A DNA stretch of 64,000 nucleotides, from the NCBI GenBank assembly GCA_910589415.1, contig OU342633.1, positions 56,166,404-56,230,403 on the forward strand. The letters are read 5' to 3'. Made by a program: the position numbers and the translations under genes. Below, piece by piece: positions 1-12,381 of the stretch. The notes under the pieces were generated by a model. It was given only the letters and a program-made list of their open reading frames with translations, did not search any database and was not told the DNA's origin. Source of the DNA: Malachius bipustulatus (lineage: Eukaryota; Arthropoda; Insecta; Coleoptera; Melyridae). Positions within the stretch are counted from its first letter, which is position 1, and each line of letters starts with the position of its first letter.

Positions 1-40
1 TGCGTGCGTGCGTGCGTGCGTGGGTGCGAGCGTGCGTGCT
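1..40. repeat. (TGCG)n microsatellite
   Basis: The window opens inside a slightly imperfect run of the 4-base unit tgcg. Its left limit is outside the window. Confidence 0.9.
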
Positions 41-2097
41 AGGTACCTACCTACCTATCAAAGTCTTGACGGTTTCGTTCGTTTTCCGAGTGAGAGGAGA
101 TGGCGATTAATCGCACTTACGCAGGTGGGCGGGCGGCATTATTATGTGCTGCATGCATAAAATTTTGCTAATTTATGTGTGAGCACAAAAATAAGTATAT
201 AGGTACGTATACCTAGATAGATATAACAAAATAATATAATGAACGATATGAACGAAAACAGGCAGGCCAAACGAGAAATCCATGCTATTAATTTGAAGAC
301 TGATGCAGATTTTTGTTATATTATTAAGAATCTGTCGAAATTTTGTTACGTCAACCGAGAACACAGCAGGAGAGAAGTATTTCGAACAAAGATTGAGAAA
401 CAGAGAGAGAGAGAGTAAAAAATGATTTAAGTCTAAGACTTTTTATTTTTAAATAGGACACCCTGTATTTTATTATATATTTGGATTCGGTATAATGTTA
501 CGAATTCAGTGATATGTACCACATAAGTGACATTTCAGTTGTCAGATTTGAGTTAAATTTATTTTTTATATCTCAATAATTAATTGAAGGGGTTGGAGCA
601 AAAAGGGTATAAGTGCATCCCAGTTGGTTTTGAGATATGAGCCGTTAAAGTTGACTGCTTTTTCAAAATGCCGTAAAAACCACACAGCTTGCAATACCTA
701 CCTGTTTTCCCCCCTTTTTTTTTACTTTTGGCATCTTCACGGCGCATGTCCGTGTAAAATGAATGGTACACTGGAGGTATATTATAATTCAAGAGGGTTT
801 GTAAAATTTTCCATTTTCCCGCTTGAATTGGGACTGGCTGATGGGGTGAATGTATACCAATACACTGAATAAGATGGGCGTCCAGAAGAACGTAACCTAC
901 ATAATGCATTGCAAGAACTAATAAAAGTCAATAAGCAAGACTGGTTTGAACTGAAAGGAAAATGATTCTAAGTCCTTGCCGTATAAATTGGGCGATTTTT
1001 CTAAATTTAATAGCCTTTACTTCTGTACCTTTTTTTGGATCTTGTATCAGGATATTTAAATTTTCAAAAGAGTAAAACATATTTCTTTTGTCATATTATG
1101 CACTATGAATTTCCCGCTTGCACCATTGATCACTTCTCTCCAATGTTGAGGAATAAAAACTTGGGGATTTTTTTTGCGGTTTTTTTTTATTTGTGAATTT
1201 ATGTGTTAGTAATAACTTTCCACACTGTACATAGTATTATGATCGATGCACCGATCCATAGTTAGGTTGCCACAAAATCGCTAGGTTAAAGTTGGTAATA
1301 CACTCGGTAATACAGGAACAGGATGAGCTTCCCACTGAACCAGGAAAAAATTTCGTAAACCTAAGCCTGCATGCACTTGGTCTGATGAAAATGCTTTCCA
1401 GTCGATGAAATGATGATAGGAATAGTTTAAATAGTTTAAAATTGAAAATAGTTTAAAAAAGTTTATTAATTGGGGAAGGGGGGGGGGGGGGGGGCAACAC
1501 CAGGTCAAGTAGATTAGGTCATCTGACCAGCACTAGAAGAGACATCAGCAATTGAAATTCTCTCGTGGAAAGACTTAGGAGTATAGGAAGAGCTATATAC
1601 CAAATCCATACCACACGCATAATCCATTTTCAATTATGACACGAGAATTAAAAAAATTTGGCAAACAAGTATTAACTATTATAAAATGAAAAAACAAATT
1701 TGTTGTAAGGTAAAAAAAGTATATGAAAGAATACAAGCGTGAATAATAATAATAATGAGAATCATCGAAGGCATGCTAACAGTTAGTTTATTAAGCAGTC
1801 TATAAAATAATGAAATAATTAATAATTATTATCTTAGGCAATGTGAGGCGGTGGGTACTCACGCTGGGAGATCTCCGACGGCTGCTCCACTGGCGGCAGC
1901 GGCGACAACACAAGAACAGTCAGTTCAGTACCTTGACCACAATATCATCTCTAAGGTGCATTCATTGTAATTATTATTGTTATTTTTCTTTGTACCTAGC
2001 TTGATAGATAATATTTAGATATAAGTGTACTGAGGGAAACCGATAAAGAATAATATCGCAATAATAATTATCCCATACTCTATTGCCTATATAACTA
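41..2097. other. gene-poor AT-rich DNA
   Basis: No open frame here looks like a protein. Landmarks are a GA-rich run near 400-415, a 17-base G homopolymer at 1478-1494 and a short (AAT)n run near 1744-1755. A possible 27-nt minus-strand microexon at 1863-1889 is discussed in the findings only. Confidence 0.6.
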
Positions 2098-2099
2098 TA

Positions 2100-2264
2100 C
2101 CTCACGGCCGAAATAACGTGCAGTTTCTGACATTATACTTAAGGAGTAATTTCGTATTCAACGGCAAGATGAAACTTAGGTTTGGAGGAACATTTTTCTT
2201 TGCCGCTTCTCCGAAATTGCTCCTTTAGTAATGTCAGAAACTGCACGTTATTTCGGCCGTGAGG
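2100..2264. mobile_element. 165-bp MITE with about 53-bp inverted ends
   Basis: The left end starts cctcacggccgaaataacg and the right end is its reverse complement. The arms match with few differences for about 53 bp and surround a spacer of about 60 bp. The element is flanked by TA on both sides (2098-2099 and 2265-2266), the target duplication typical of the Tc1/mariner superfamily. It has no coding capacity, so it would need a transposase supplied elsewhere. Confidence 0.85.
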
Positions 2265-2266
2265 TA

Positions 2267-4425
2267 GGTTGATTTTTAATTATTAGACTTTTCGAAAATT
2301 TCTTAACTTCTTCAGAGAATTCATCAGAAGTTAAAGTAAGTTGGTAGGTACCTGCTGCAGCTTCCTTCAGCAATATCAATCAAAATCAACGAGAGCATTC
2401 ATTCCATCACCATCGTGCAACAATATAACACTGCAACGTACCTACGTATACGCACAGTTTTGGTTTTTCGAAAATATTACGCTCTATCCATATAACGCGC
2501 GGCCTATTCATTTTATTCGCTCACGTTATTTTTGACTATTAATTATTATTATTATTTTCTGAAACATAGGTATGTACTAACTACAGTCTGTCCTACACTC
2601 CCATGATACAAATAATAAACTTTAAAAGATGACGTCACTGATGGCACTGTCACTTTCCCATTCAGCCTGTATGAATAGCTCTGAATTTAGGATGAATGGT
2701 GTTTTAATTAGTTTATTTCGCGTTATTATTGGATTCGCAAGAATCGGTGTGATGGGTACAATAATAATAATAATAATTGTAATAGCAACAATAGAGCGAA
2801 ATATAATAGCACCGATAGTAATGTAATTTTTTTCTTTCCGAGTGATCCACTCATATTAAAGGCATGGCAGAATGCGTGCATGTTCTGTCAAGACAAATGA
2901 ATACAGCTAATGTCCGAGTGTGTTCAAATTGTTCGAAACATTTTTAAACAAGTGATTATGTTCGTAATCTCTAACTGATTAACTGTTTGGTTCTGAGAGT
3001 AACATACTCGTACATTGTATATAAACTTCGGGTACGTTTTTTACTTTAGCCACTGAACTATGAGTCATCGCCGGTATACCAATAAGATGGCGAAATCGGT
3101 TACACATTCTGCACTGCACAGAATACGTGTTGCTCATACTTCTTGTGTATTATACATTCTCAGGTTAGGATGTATACATACAGTGAAGAGATGCCGTCAG
3201 ATTAATTCTGAAAGAATTATATCCCAACAAAAAATATCCAGCAAAATCTCGACCAACTTCAAACGTATCATCTATTTCAAGGAATCGAGGAACAGTGAAT
3301 CGTATCGTTTATGTTATCCTGTCCTGATACCTACAAGGTAATAATTTTATTAAAGGTAAATAAATTCGATATACCTCAAATGAGAATACTTCATACAAAC
3401 AATAACCTTTCTAAATGAGCGCCTGTAGGTAGGTACATTTTAATAAACATGCACTTGAATATTATAGCACATGCACAAGTCAATAATACAATTTTAAATT
3501 TCGCGCGCGCCGATGAATCTGATAACGTCATGAAAGATTTCTTCAAAACAACGCCCTCGATGAGTTCGGTAACTTCTAATGTCTCTTTTCTATCAGGTGT
3601 ACGCATGCGCACGCGCGGCCTCGGCGGCCAATGTGTTTTAACGGTCGCTATACCAGTATTAGTGACAATGATTGATAACAGCCGTCTTCAGCTGGTTACT
3701 GCGCTCGCGAGGAGTGTACCATAATATTATACCTATCGGTCGATTTTTGATTAAAAAATTTTTGAATAAGGCGAAAATAGTTACAATAATACAGCACCGG
3801 CACCACGTTCCCGTTGTATCTCGAACGCAACGAGAGAAACACACACGTAGGTACCTCTACAGAGCTAGCCTAGCACACATTCACACATACGCACACAGAT
3901 ACGAGACATCTAATAAAGGGTATGATTACTGGACTGGACAATAATAAGTATAATAATAGTCATAATAATGAATGTAAGTAGGCATAGAGCGGCTGCTTCG
4001 GGATTATAAGCGAACGACGGTCAGATTGCTGCAGATCAAGCAATTATTATACAAGGACAGTTAGTAACATCTCTAAGTATGTCGGCACCTATAAAAATAA
4101 GTAGGTACACAATACACACATAATATGCCTGGGAAAAATAATAATAAATCTTATAAAGTAAGAGCCCAGAGCCGCCAGACCTTACTTATTTTCCGATTAT
4201 ATGATGGCGGAACGAGAACTGTAAGCGCGATCAGATATCTTCACATTATCTCATGTTGACCCAGGTGTCTGGTCGCAATCCGTTGCAATGTTTTAGTGTA
4301 TTTTTTAACAAAAAATACACTATTGAGGACGACATCACTTTGCGAAAATCACCCAAACTCATCAAATGTCCATCGATCATGACCCCCAGATCACGAAAAA
4401 GTAGTTTTCCAAAATTCACCTGCCC
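2267..4425. other. no recognisable gene
   Basis: AT-rich sequence with short chance open frames, a short (AAT)n run near 2758-2776 and scattered GTACCTAC motifs. No conserved protein, RNA gene or clear element was recognised. Confidence 0.5.
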
Positions 4426-4428
4426 ACG

Positions 4429-4460
<32 letters not shown>

Positions 4461-4487
4461 ATTTATATATATATTTATATATATATA
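4429..4487. repeat. (TA)n microsatellite
   Basis: A run of ta with occasional ttt interruptions. It directly abuts the inverted-repeat element at 4488, whose TA target site lies within the run. Confidence 0.9.
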
Positions 4488-5235
4488 CAGGGTGTCCCAA
4501 GATTTCTTTATCAAGGGATATCCGCGTTATTTCAAAACATAAACAAATGAAAATCAGGAAATTTCAACCATACCCCTAAAGCTTTGCAGTTGCACCCTCA
4601 ATGCCCCTTTACGCCTTTCCACCCCTAAGTAATCATCCCCTACTTTTTTTTTTCAAATGACACCCCCATATTTTTTTTGCTCCGCAGGATTGTTGACTTC
4701 TTTCTGAATACGAATTTCATACGATTTTTTAAATCGAGACATGTCTAGAACGCCGAAAATAACATAATATAACAAACGAGGGTTGTCAAGGAATAACAAT
4801 TAACATTTAATATGACATTAAAATCACAGAAGCAATTATTATTATTAACGCCTATATCGAGTAACACCGGTATTACTAGTTAAGGTGGTTGGAGGAAACA
4901 TTAACACAAAAAACAAGCAATTACAACTCCTTGACAACCCTCGTTTGTTTTGATATTATATTGTTTTCGGCGTGCTAGATATGTCTCGATTTGAAAAAAT
5001 CGTATGACAATGTATTCAGAAAGAAGTCAACAATCCTGCCGAGCAAAAAAAATATGGGGGTGTCATTTGAAAAAAAAAAGTAGGGGAGGATTACTTAGGG
5101 GTGGAAAGGCGTAAAGGGGCATTGAGGGTGCAACTGCAAAGCCTTAGAGGTATGGTTGAAATTTCCTGATTTTCATTTGTTTATTTTTTGAAATAACGCG
5201 GATATCCCTTGATAAAGAAATCTTGGGACACCCTG
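4488..5235. mobile_element. snapback TIR element, CAGGGTGTCCC ends
   Basis: The element starts cagggtgtcccaagattt and ends with the reverse complement. The left arm (about 4488-4792) and right arm (about 4928-5235) are nearly identical inverted copies of about 305 bp around a 135-bp spacer. TA flanks both ends, though the flanks lie in TA-rich sequence. There is no coding capacity. The termini match the CAGGGTGT family seen across the window. Confidence 0.9.
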
Positions 5236-6561
5236 TATATATATTTCTCCAAAATCGCGAAATTTCGATTTTCAAAACGCTCCTGTAGCTTTATCTTTCA
5301 AGATTAGTGAACGAAATTTTGGATTCTTGTAAAGCTGAGGAATGACTTTAGATTTTCGTTGAAAAACTTTCCAAAAGTCCCATCACTTCTACAGGGTGTC
5401 CCTTCAAAATTCCATGAACCCGGTTTTTGTCATCTCATTTCAGGTCGCAGTTTTGAATCTAGGAGGCTGAAATTTTTGTGGGAGTAAGATATCCACAAGG
5501 AGTGGTCTGGTATTGCACTTGAGCAAAATCGGCCGAGCCGTTTCAAAATGGCGGCTATTTTAATTTTTTGGAAAATTGACTATTTTTGAATCCCTGTATG
5601 AGCAAGATGGCAAAAAAACTTTGAAATAAAATTAACAGGATTTGAAGAAAATTATTGGAAATTTGAGTTAATGCAATAAAATTAGCATATTTTCCATTAA
5701 TAAGCCAGTGTCGTGGGTAGGAAAAAGGGTGAAAATGTGTCAATTCTATAACCGTTTATGAGTCCATTTTTGAAGAAGTTGAACCGAAATTTTCAATTTT
5801 TTTTTGCTTTAACATATAATTTGATGTCTTAGCTTCAATTCGCCTCGATTAATGTAGCACTTTAAACGAAAAACAAAAAAGTTTTTCGCTTGTGCAAAAT
5901 TAGCTTGCACTTATTAAATCGATGAAATGGTTCGCAATTTCTTTTTTATTTTTTTCCACATTCAATTATGAATGGTTCTGAAAATTAGAAGAGCAAACGC
6001 AACAACAATTAAATCACCTACATGCAGGTGAAAAAAGTATTCAAATTGGTTTTTTAATAACAAAGATACGACCAGTTTAAAAGTGAGGTGTAGGTACCTG
6101 ACGTACTACATAATTATATCTACCCGATCATCGCTACAAACGTGAAACCCACCTTGGCGAAGTTAGTTAGGCAAGGGTCCTAGAAAACTGTTGGTGCTGG
6201 TTCGAAACCACGAAAGGGTCATTCTTTTTTTTTTTGGTAGGTAGGTGATTTTCCCCCAAAAAAAATCGGATTATTTTTCCATTATATTCATTATAAAAAA
6301 AAATAGGAAGAAAATATTTATTATTTTTACATGATGTTTATTTCTCTAAAATTTTAAAAATGCTCCTGTAGGTTAATTTTTCAAGATCAATGAACGAAAT
6401 TTTTTACTTTTGTGAAACTTAGGGATGACGTTTGATTAAAAAAAAAAACATTTTTCTAAAATTGTCTCTCCAAATTTCAAAAAAAAAAAAAACGGGTATG
6501 AGGCACGGTTTCTGGTCGCAGTTTTCAATCCTGGAGGCTGAAATTTTTTTGGTAGTAAGAT
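5236..6561. repeat. dispersed repeat, left part, split by BEL-1
   Basis: This sequence continues on the far side of BEL-1 at 13538 and resembles the reverse complement of 22938-24066. Shared blocks include the stretch around ggaggctgaaattttt, the 'aatggcggc' block and the segment around cgctcctgta. Two diverged tandem-like blocks are visible (5460 and 6520). It is non-coding. Confidence 0.65.
6557..6561. repeat. BEL-1 target-site duplication (aagat), left copy
   Basis: The five bases aagat immediately before the LTR at 6562 recur immediately after the other LTR at 13538-13542. Five-base duplications are usual for BEL/Pao insertions. Confidence 0.9.
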
Positions 6562-7000
6562 TGAACGAAGATTGTTCATGAAGCATAAATTTGAACGGAT
6601 GGGATTATTAATGAATTAATCGACGGGAAGAAAATAACAATGGAAGATGGTTGACCTACCTTTTTAACGACGTTAGGTGATGAGTCTAAATACCATAACC
6701 AGTTGATTGATTAAATTCAACAATAATCTTGTTGTTCGATGTGGTAGACAGCTTCGCACGGGCCCGGCATGTATTTTCCTGCTTCTGAAGGGGCGAAGAC
6801 AGGACACGACGAACAGTGAAGATGTTCACAATACGAATATATTTTCACTCCGACCACGGTGACGACTCGTTATCTACTTACTGCCGCCCGGTCTCGCGAC
6901 GGCGACGACACCTGTACCCTTGCGCATAGACGTTATAGGTCGAACCAAAAGGGACGGGGTAAAAGGAAGGCGGCAAGGATTTAAAAATGAACATGAAACA
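6562..7000 (-). repeat. BEL-1 3' LTR (439 bp)
   Basis: Downstream LTR in element orientation. In the plus-strand text it starts tgaacgaagattgtt and ends aacatgaaaca. It matches 13099-13537 base for base as far as I can compare by eye. Confidence 0.95.
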
Positions 7001-7017
7001 TACCGCCCACCAAAATT
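7001..7017 (-). other. BEL-1 polypurine tract
   Basis: Read on the minus strand, aattttggtgggcggta directly precedes the LTR. The same 17 bases precede the 3' LTR of BEL-2 (30352-30368), which supports its role as the plus-strand priming site. Confidence 0.75.
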
Positions 7018-7122
7018 ACTATAAAATAAAGTAATTTTCTGATGAGAAGAGAAGAAGAAAAAAAAAAAAAAAAGAAACGAATGAAGTTAGAATTCTAACT
7101 ATTTACATGTGTTGTGTCTTGC

Positions 7123-10100
7123 TTATTGTGACGGTAAAGGACACAACTTAACGAGGGGTCTCTTAAGGAGCCCGGTTTTCGTTTGAAGTGTAGCGACTCG
7201 AGCAATTTTGTCTGACCCAAAATGAAGGTGAACAATTCTGCCAAGCCTCCACTGAAGGGGAGGGGCAAGTTCATCCTTGATCAGTACCAATGTCCCGACA
7301 TCTGCAACATCAAATGTCTTGGTCTTACTCCATTTACCACGTTGATAGAACGTATGAAGATATTCGTTCTTCCACCGTTTCCAAAAATCATAGTGCAAAC
7401 GTTGCACTAATTGCCAACGAGACAGACGAGAAAGTTTCAAATGGGATAGATCTGGATCAGGTGGTGCTGTTAGGGTTTCAAGAGTAAGAAAATGACCGGG
7501 TGTGAGAACGGTTAGGTCATTAGGATCAGCGCTGACACCACACAACGGACGCGAATTCAACACCGCTTCGACTTGAACAAGAAGAGTGTTGAGTTCCTCA
7601 TATGTTAAGATTTGTTGACCAATGACCCTGGCCAGATGAGTTTTCACGGACTTAATTCCACTTTCGAATAACCCTCCGAAGTGAGGCGAGGAAGGCGGGT
7701 TAAAGCGCCATTCGATGGACTCTGCTTCCACAGCGGATTTCATGTATTCGACGAGCAAACGATGGGCACCGACAAAGTTCGTGCCACAGTCACTGAAAAG
7801 AAACGAGCAACGTCCTCGTCTAGCGATAAATCGACGAAGGGCAGCGAGGAACGTTTCGCTTGATAAGTCTGAAGCGACTTCGACGTGAATGGCCCTTGTT
7901 GCAGCGCAAACAAACAAGCACAAATAAGCCTTTTGGGTACGAGCGCCTCGATGACGTGACATCAAAATGGGAAAAGGACCTCCGTAATCCACACCTACAC
8001 AACTAAAAGCTTTAACCTGACTTACACGAAACGAGGGCAAATTGCCCATGGGGGGTGTAAGAGAACGTGGATGAACCCGAAAGCAACGGTTGCACGTTTT
8101 CAAATAATGACGGATTGTTTGACGAAAGGCGAGAATCCAAAAATTCTGTTGTATCAGATACATAGTTGTTTGAATCCCTGGATGCAGATGACGATTGTGA
8201 ACTTGCAAAATTATTAGTTCAGTCAAACGATGACGACTTGGAAGTAAAGCAGGGTGTTTGGTACCAAATGGCAATGACGAATTTGCCAGACGACCACCGA
8301 CGCGAAGAATACCCGCATTATCTATAAAGGGAGACAATTTTTGCAGATATTTACTACAAGGCTGTCCACTTTGCAGTTTGGCAAGTTCTGGCTGAAAGAT
8401 AGCTGCCTGAACCGCCTTGACGATTAACAACAAAGACTGATGTAATTTTGCATCTGTCAACGGACCAACAATTTTGGGCTTATGACGAGCGTTGTGAAGA
8501 AAACGCAGGCAGTAAGCCACAATGCCCTGTATTTTGCGTAGAGAGGAAAATCGAGTTAGCAAAATCTCAATATCTGACGTGACGACATGAGAGTGTAACA
8601 CGACAACCCTAGCTTCTTCATTTATATCCACACCAGTGGACGACGATGAATTTAAAGGCCAATTTTCCGGAGATTCCGTAAGCCAATGCGGCCCCGCCCA
8701 CCATAGAGAACTTATTAAAAGTTCGCGGGGAAAAAGACCACGTGATGCTGGATCAGCTGGATTTTCAGCCGACCGAACATGATGCCAACGATCGGGAGGA
8801 ACTCTTTCTTGAACATATGTGACTCGATTAGCCACAAACGTTTTCCACTTATGTGGAGACGAACGGATCCATGAAAGAGTGACTGTCGAATCACTCCATG
8901 CAAATATTTGCTCGATGACGACGCTTTCAGAACAATTCTGAATGATATGAGCAATTAGTTTGGCTAGCAAAACCGCTGCGCATAGTTCAAGGCGCGGAAT
9001 AGAGATTCGCTTCAACGGGGCGACCTTGGACTTGGCCATGACAAAAGACACATGAACCATCCCTTCTGGATCAACACACCGAAAATAAACAACAGCTGCC
9101 ATGCCAGACTCAGACGCGTCACAAAATCCGTGAAGCTGGCATGTCGATGAAACAAGCTTCAAACGGCGAGGAATGCTCAGTTCAGATATGACAGGAAGTG
9201 ACGATTTGTAATGCTTCCATTGTTCGCAGACGTCAGACGGGGGTTCAGAATCCCAGTCTAATCCCAAAGACCACAAGTGCTGAATGAGACGTTTCGCAAA
9301 AAAAGTGATAGGACACAAGAATCCCAAAGGATCATATATGCGAGCAATTTCAGATAAAATAGATCGCTTTGTACATGGTGACTCAATCTGCTTAACGCTG
9401 AATGAGAAAGAATCACTAGACGATTGCCACAGCAAGCCAAGAATCTTAAGCATTGTGTCAGAATCAGAATCAAACGACGATGCATGAATTTGACAATGCT
9501 CAGCAGGTAGTCCAAGTAAAAGGTCAGGATGATTCGAAGCCCATTTTCGAAGTTCGAATTGACCCCCTTTCAATAAACCAATGAGTTGCCTCTTCAACTC
9601 TGAGGCAGTCTGAAGATCGTCTGCCCCGGTTGCAAAGTCATCAACGTACAATGCATTACGAATCGCATGCGCGGCAAGTGGGAAATCTTGTTCGCCCTCT
9701 TGCGCTAGTTGCAAAAGACAACGAATAGCGAGAAAAGGAGAGCTGGACACTCCATAAGTGACAGTGTTCAAACGATATGTGTCAATGGGGTCTTCGGGCG
9801 ACGAACGCCACCGAATTAATTGAAACGATTGATGGGCTTCTGTCACCAAAATTTGACGGTACATCTGTCGTATATCACAGGTGAACACATATTCATGAAG
9901 ACGAAAACGAAGTAAAATGACAGAAATGTCATTTTGAAGTTTAGGCCCGACAAACAATGCATCGTTAAGTGAAACATTATTTGACGCTTTAGCCGACGCA
10001 TCAAACACCACTCGAATCTTTGAAGAGATTCCCTCACCCTTGAAGACGCAGTGATGGGGAATGAAATAGCAATTCGAATCTGACGGGGTTGACGTTAAAA

Positions 10101-12381
10101 GAGACATGTGCCCAGATGCGATGTATTCCGACAGAAATTCATTATATTTGTCACGAAGCGCCGAATCCTTGGATAAGCGACGTTCAAGAGTACGGAGACG
10201 ATTGTCCGCGATTTTCTCAGAATCAAGGAATGAAGGCAACGAATTTGGTTCCTTGAATGGCAAGGATACACAAAACCGACCTGATTGGTTACGATAATGA
10301 TCATTAACAAAAGACGATTCACAACTCTGATCCTCTGGAGATTTGCTAACGACGTTGGGAACTTCTTCAACGTTCCAAAAGGCCTTTAAGGTATCATCAA
10401 GCGAAGGATTTGTCATGACGAAGAAGGACCTCGTTGGAGATGGACTGGTACAAGAAATATTTCCAAATAATGCCCAGCCAAAGATAGTATTCATGGCTGC
10501 TGGATGATCAGTATCACCAGCGATAAAACCACCACGAACAATATGAGCAAATATATCAGCTCCCAAAAGCATGTCCACCGACGATGGGACATTCCAATGA
10601 GGATCAGCTAACGGTAAATTTTCAAACGACCTTGTGTGTGGTAGAGGCACGGCCGGAAGATTAGAACAAATCGTTGGAAGCACAATTGCAGAAACCTTAC
10701 AAACCTGCTCTGGCGAACCGATCGGACGAATTTGACAGTTAGTACGCCCGTGAGAGGAAGTAATGGCTGTTTGACCTAAACCAGCAAGAGGTATCGATGA
10801 GCGATCGATAGCCAAACCAAGGTGTTTGCGACATCGTGCGGTTATAAAAGTAGACTGGCTACCGGAATCACAAAGGGCTCTAACCTGCTTGTAATTACCA
10901 AAACGATCTTGAATCTCCAATGCTACCGTGGACAACAAAACCAAAGTCGTATCGGATGAAGATGTCAAATTTACTGTGGACGATAATGTGACTGGTGAAT
11001 CTGATAAAACACCATTAGGCAACGTATTAGATGTTGCGCTTGACGACGGATTATCCTTGCTACCGGCAAAGTGAAGTAATGAATGATGTGGTTGTGAACA
11101 ATGTTGACACCTAGACGAAGACGTACATGATTTCATCGTATGTGACGGTTTCAAACAATTGTTGCAATGTTTTGCAGCCTTGATCAACAAATGACGATTG
11201 TATGGCGAAAGGTCTAAAAATGAAGGGCAATTCACAATTTGATGTGATGCACCCTTGCAATGGAAGCAGTTAGATCTCACTGAAGATGCATTTGACGCTG
11301 ATGCATCCGCAGAAGAAGCCAATAACGCCTGAGATCTATGACGATGAGACGAAGATGCGTTTCTAGACCCATTAGTAACTGGCTTACGTTCAACAGTACC
11401 CAATTTTGGCGTGGAACTAGGCTGATTAGTAAATGAACTAGCTTCTAAAGCGCGGCATTGATCGTTAACAAACTGTTTCAAATCGTCGAAGGTAGGAAAT
11501 TCAGTCTGAGCAAATGCCATTTCAAATCGTTTGCGTGTCCCACTATCCAACTTCTGAACAAACACATTGAAGACTGTGAAGTCCCATAAATCTAAATTAG
11601 GGATTCTTTCTAATGCTGTGATGTTTTCAACAAACGTGTTCAATAAAGTCCGAAGAGCATGACTAGACTCTGATGAGACCTTCGAAGCCTCAAAGACCGA
11701 TCTCCAATATAAGGTGGCCAGAACCCTGTCATTTTGATAACGATCCACCAAGGACTGGTAAGCGATGACATAATTGTCAGACGTAAGAGGTAGATGTTTA
11801 ACCAAAGCCAGCGGCTCTTTTGAGAGAGTCGAAATTAAATACTGAAATTTTTCAATATTCGATAATGAACTATTCTCATGTATCAACGCACAAAATAAAT
11901 TGTAATAAGATGACCAAGATTCCAACGATCCGTCATAAATGGGTAGACTAATACGAGGAAGTTTGACATTCAATGACCTATTCAAAGCGTCGGAAGAACC
12001 TGCCTGAGACTCCGGAAGAGATCGAGTTGGAGTCAATGATTCTGACGAATTAGCTTTGATAATGGGCGAAGGTTTCGACGATAATTCTGTGCCAAACCGT
12101 GAATAAGCAATCCTGATCTTCCTGAACAACGCATCAATCTCGACAATTTGCCCGCAAACGGTTTCAAAATTCTCGCATGAATCATCATATAAAGTTCCCT
12201 TAACGACTAACTGAAACTCGTGGTATAATGATGAAGCTTCATCAAATGACTGGCTCAATTCAGAACAAACATCTCTGTCATCCTTAGCTTTATCAGCCAA
12301 GACTGCCAAAGGAGCTAACCTTCCAATAGTAATTTTAGCCAAAATGATGGCTTTTTCCATAGTATAATTACTATCTGTCAT
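7123..12381 (-). CDS. BEL-1 gag-pol polyprotein (1752 aa)
   Basis: One uninterrupted BEL/Pao polyprotein starting at an ATG (MTDSNYTMEK). Order seen: an N-terminal gag region of the DUF1759 type at about 140-320; CCHC knuckles starting at residue 372 (CFHC-x4-H-x4-C) with a second CNNC knuckle after it; a retroviral-type aspartic protease with DSGS at 505; reverse transcriptase with YVDD at 912-915; an RNase H/A17-like region at about 970-1130; an integrase zinc-binding HHCC region ending near CNRC at 1430-1433; and an integrase core with D1465, D1531 (SDCGTN) and E1573 (FESG). A DUF5641-like C-terminal tail completes it. All catalytic motifs are present. It would copy element RNA into DNA and insert it into chromosomes. 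The frame ends 122 bp before the 3' LTR. Confidence 0.95.
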   Translation of the reverse strand: MTDSNYTMEKAIILAKITIGRLAPLAVLADKAKDDRDVCSELSQSFDEASSLYHEFQLVVKGTLYDDSCENFETVCGQIVEIDALFRKIRIAYSRFGTELSSKPSPIIKANSSESLTPTRSLPESQAGSSDALNRSLNVKLPRISLPIYDGSLESWSSYYNLFCALIHENSSLSNIEKFQYLISTLSKEPLALVKHLPLTSDNYVIAYQSLVDRYQNDRVLATLYWRSVFEASKVSSESSHALRTLLNTFVENITALERIPNLDLWDFTVFNVFVQKLDSGTRKRFEMAFAQTEFPTFDDLKQFVNDQCRALEASSFTNQPSSTPKLGTVERKPVTNGSRNASSSHRHRSQALLASSADASASNASSVRSNCFHCKGASHQIVNCPSFLDLSPYNRHLLIKAAKHCNNCLKPSHTMKSCTSSSRCQHCSQPHHSLLHFAGSKDNPSSSATSNTLPNGVLSDSPVTLSSTVNLTSSSDTTLVLLSTVALEIQDRFGNYKQVRALCDSGSQSTFITARCRKHLGLAIDRSSIPLAGLGQTAITSSHGRTNCQIRPIGSPEQVCKVSAIVLPTICSNLPAVPLPHTRSFENLPLADPHWNVPSSVDMLLGADIFAHIVRGGFIAGDTDHPAAMNTIFGWALFGNISCTSPSPTRSFFVMTNPSLDDTLKAFWNVEEVPNVVSKSPEDQSCESSFVNDHYRNQSGRFCVSLPFKEPNSLPSFLDSEKIADNRLRTLERRLSKDSALRDKYNEFLSEYIASGHMSLLTSTPSDSNCYFIPHHCVFKGEGISSKIRVVFDASAKASNNVSLNDALFVGPKLQNDISVILLRFRLHEYVFTCDIRQMYRQILVTEAHQSFQLIRWRSSPEDPIDTYRLNTVTYGVSSSPFLAIRCLLQLAQEGEQDFPLAAHAIRNALYVDDFATGADDLQTASELKRQLIGLLKGGQFELRKWASNHPDLLLGLPAEHCQIHASSFDSDSDTMLKILGLLWQSSSDSFSFSVKQIESPCTKRSILSEIARIYDPLGFLCPITFFAKRLIQHLWSLGLDWDSEPPSDVCEQWKHYKSSLPVISELSIPRRLKLVSSTCQLHGFCDASESGMAAVVYFRCVDPEGMVHVSFVMAKSKVAPLKRISIPRLELCAAVLLAKLIAHIIQNCSESVVIEQIFAWSDSTVTLSWIRSSPHKWKTFVANRVTYVQERVPPDRWHHVRSAENPADPASRGLFPRELLISSLWWAGPHWLTESPENWPLNSSSSTGVDINEEARVVVLHSHVVTSDIEILLTRFSSLRKIQGIVAYCLRFLHNARHKPKIVGPLTDAKLHQSLLLIVKAVQAAIFQPELAKLQSGQPCSKYLQKLSPFIDNAGILRVGGRLANSSLPFGTKHPALLPSRHRLTELIILQVHNRHLHPGIQTTMYLIQQNFWILAFRQTIRHYLKTCNRCFRVHPRSLTPPMGNLPSFRVSQVKAFSCVGVDYGGPFPILMSRHRGARTQKAYLCLFVCAATRAIHVEVASDLSSETFLAALRRFIARRGRCSFLFSDCGTNFVGAHRLLVEYMKSAVEAESIEWRFNPPSSPHFGGLFESGIKSVKTHLARVIGQQILTYEELNTLLVQVEAVLNSRPLCGVSADPNDLTVLTPGHFLTLETLTAPPDPDLSHLKLSRLSRWQLVQRLHYDFWKRWKNEYLHTFYQRGKWSKTKTFDVADVGTLVLIKDELAPPLQWRLGRIVHLHFGSDKIARVATLQTKTGLLKRPLVKLCPLPSQ

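Noticed and set aside
4427..4579. Open frame across the (TA)n tract
   Set aside because: The peptide is mostly Tyr-Ile repeats from the microsatellite.
6181..6220. ggttcgaaacc string resembling a tRNA T-loop
   Set aside because: No matching acceptor, D or anticodon stems nearby.
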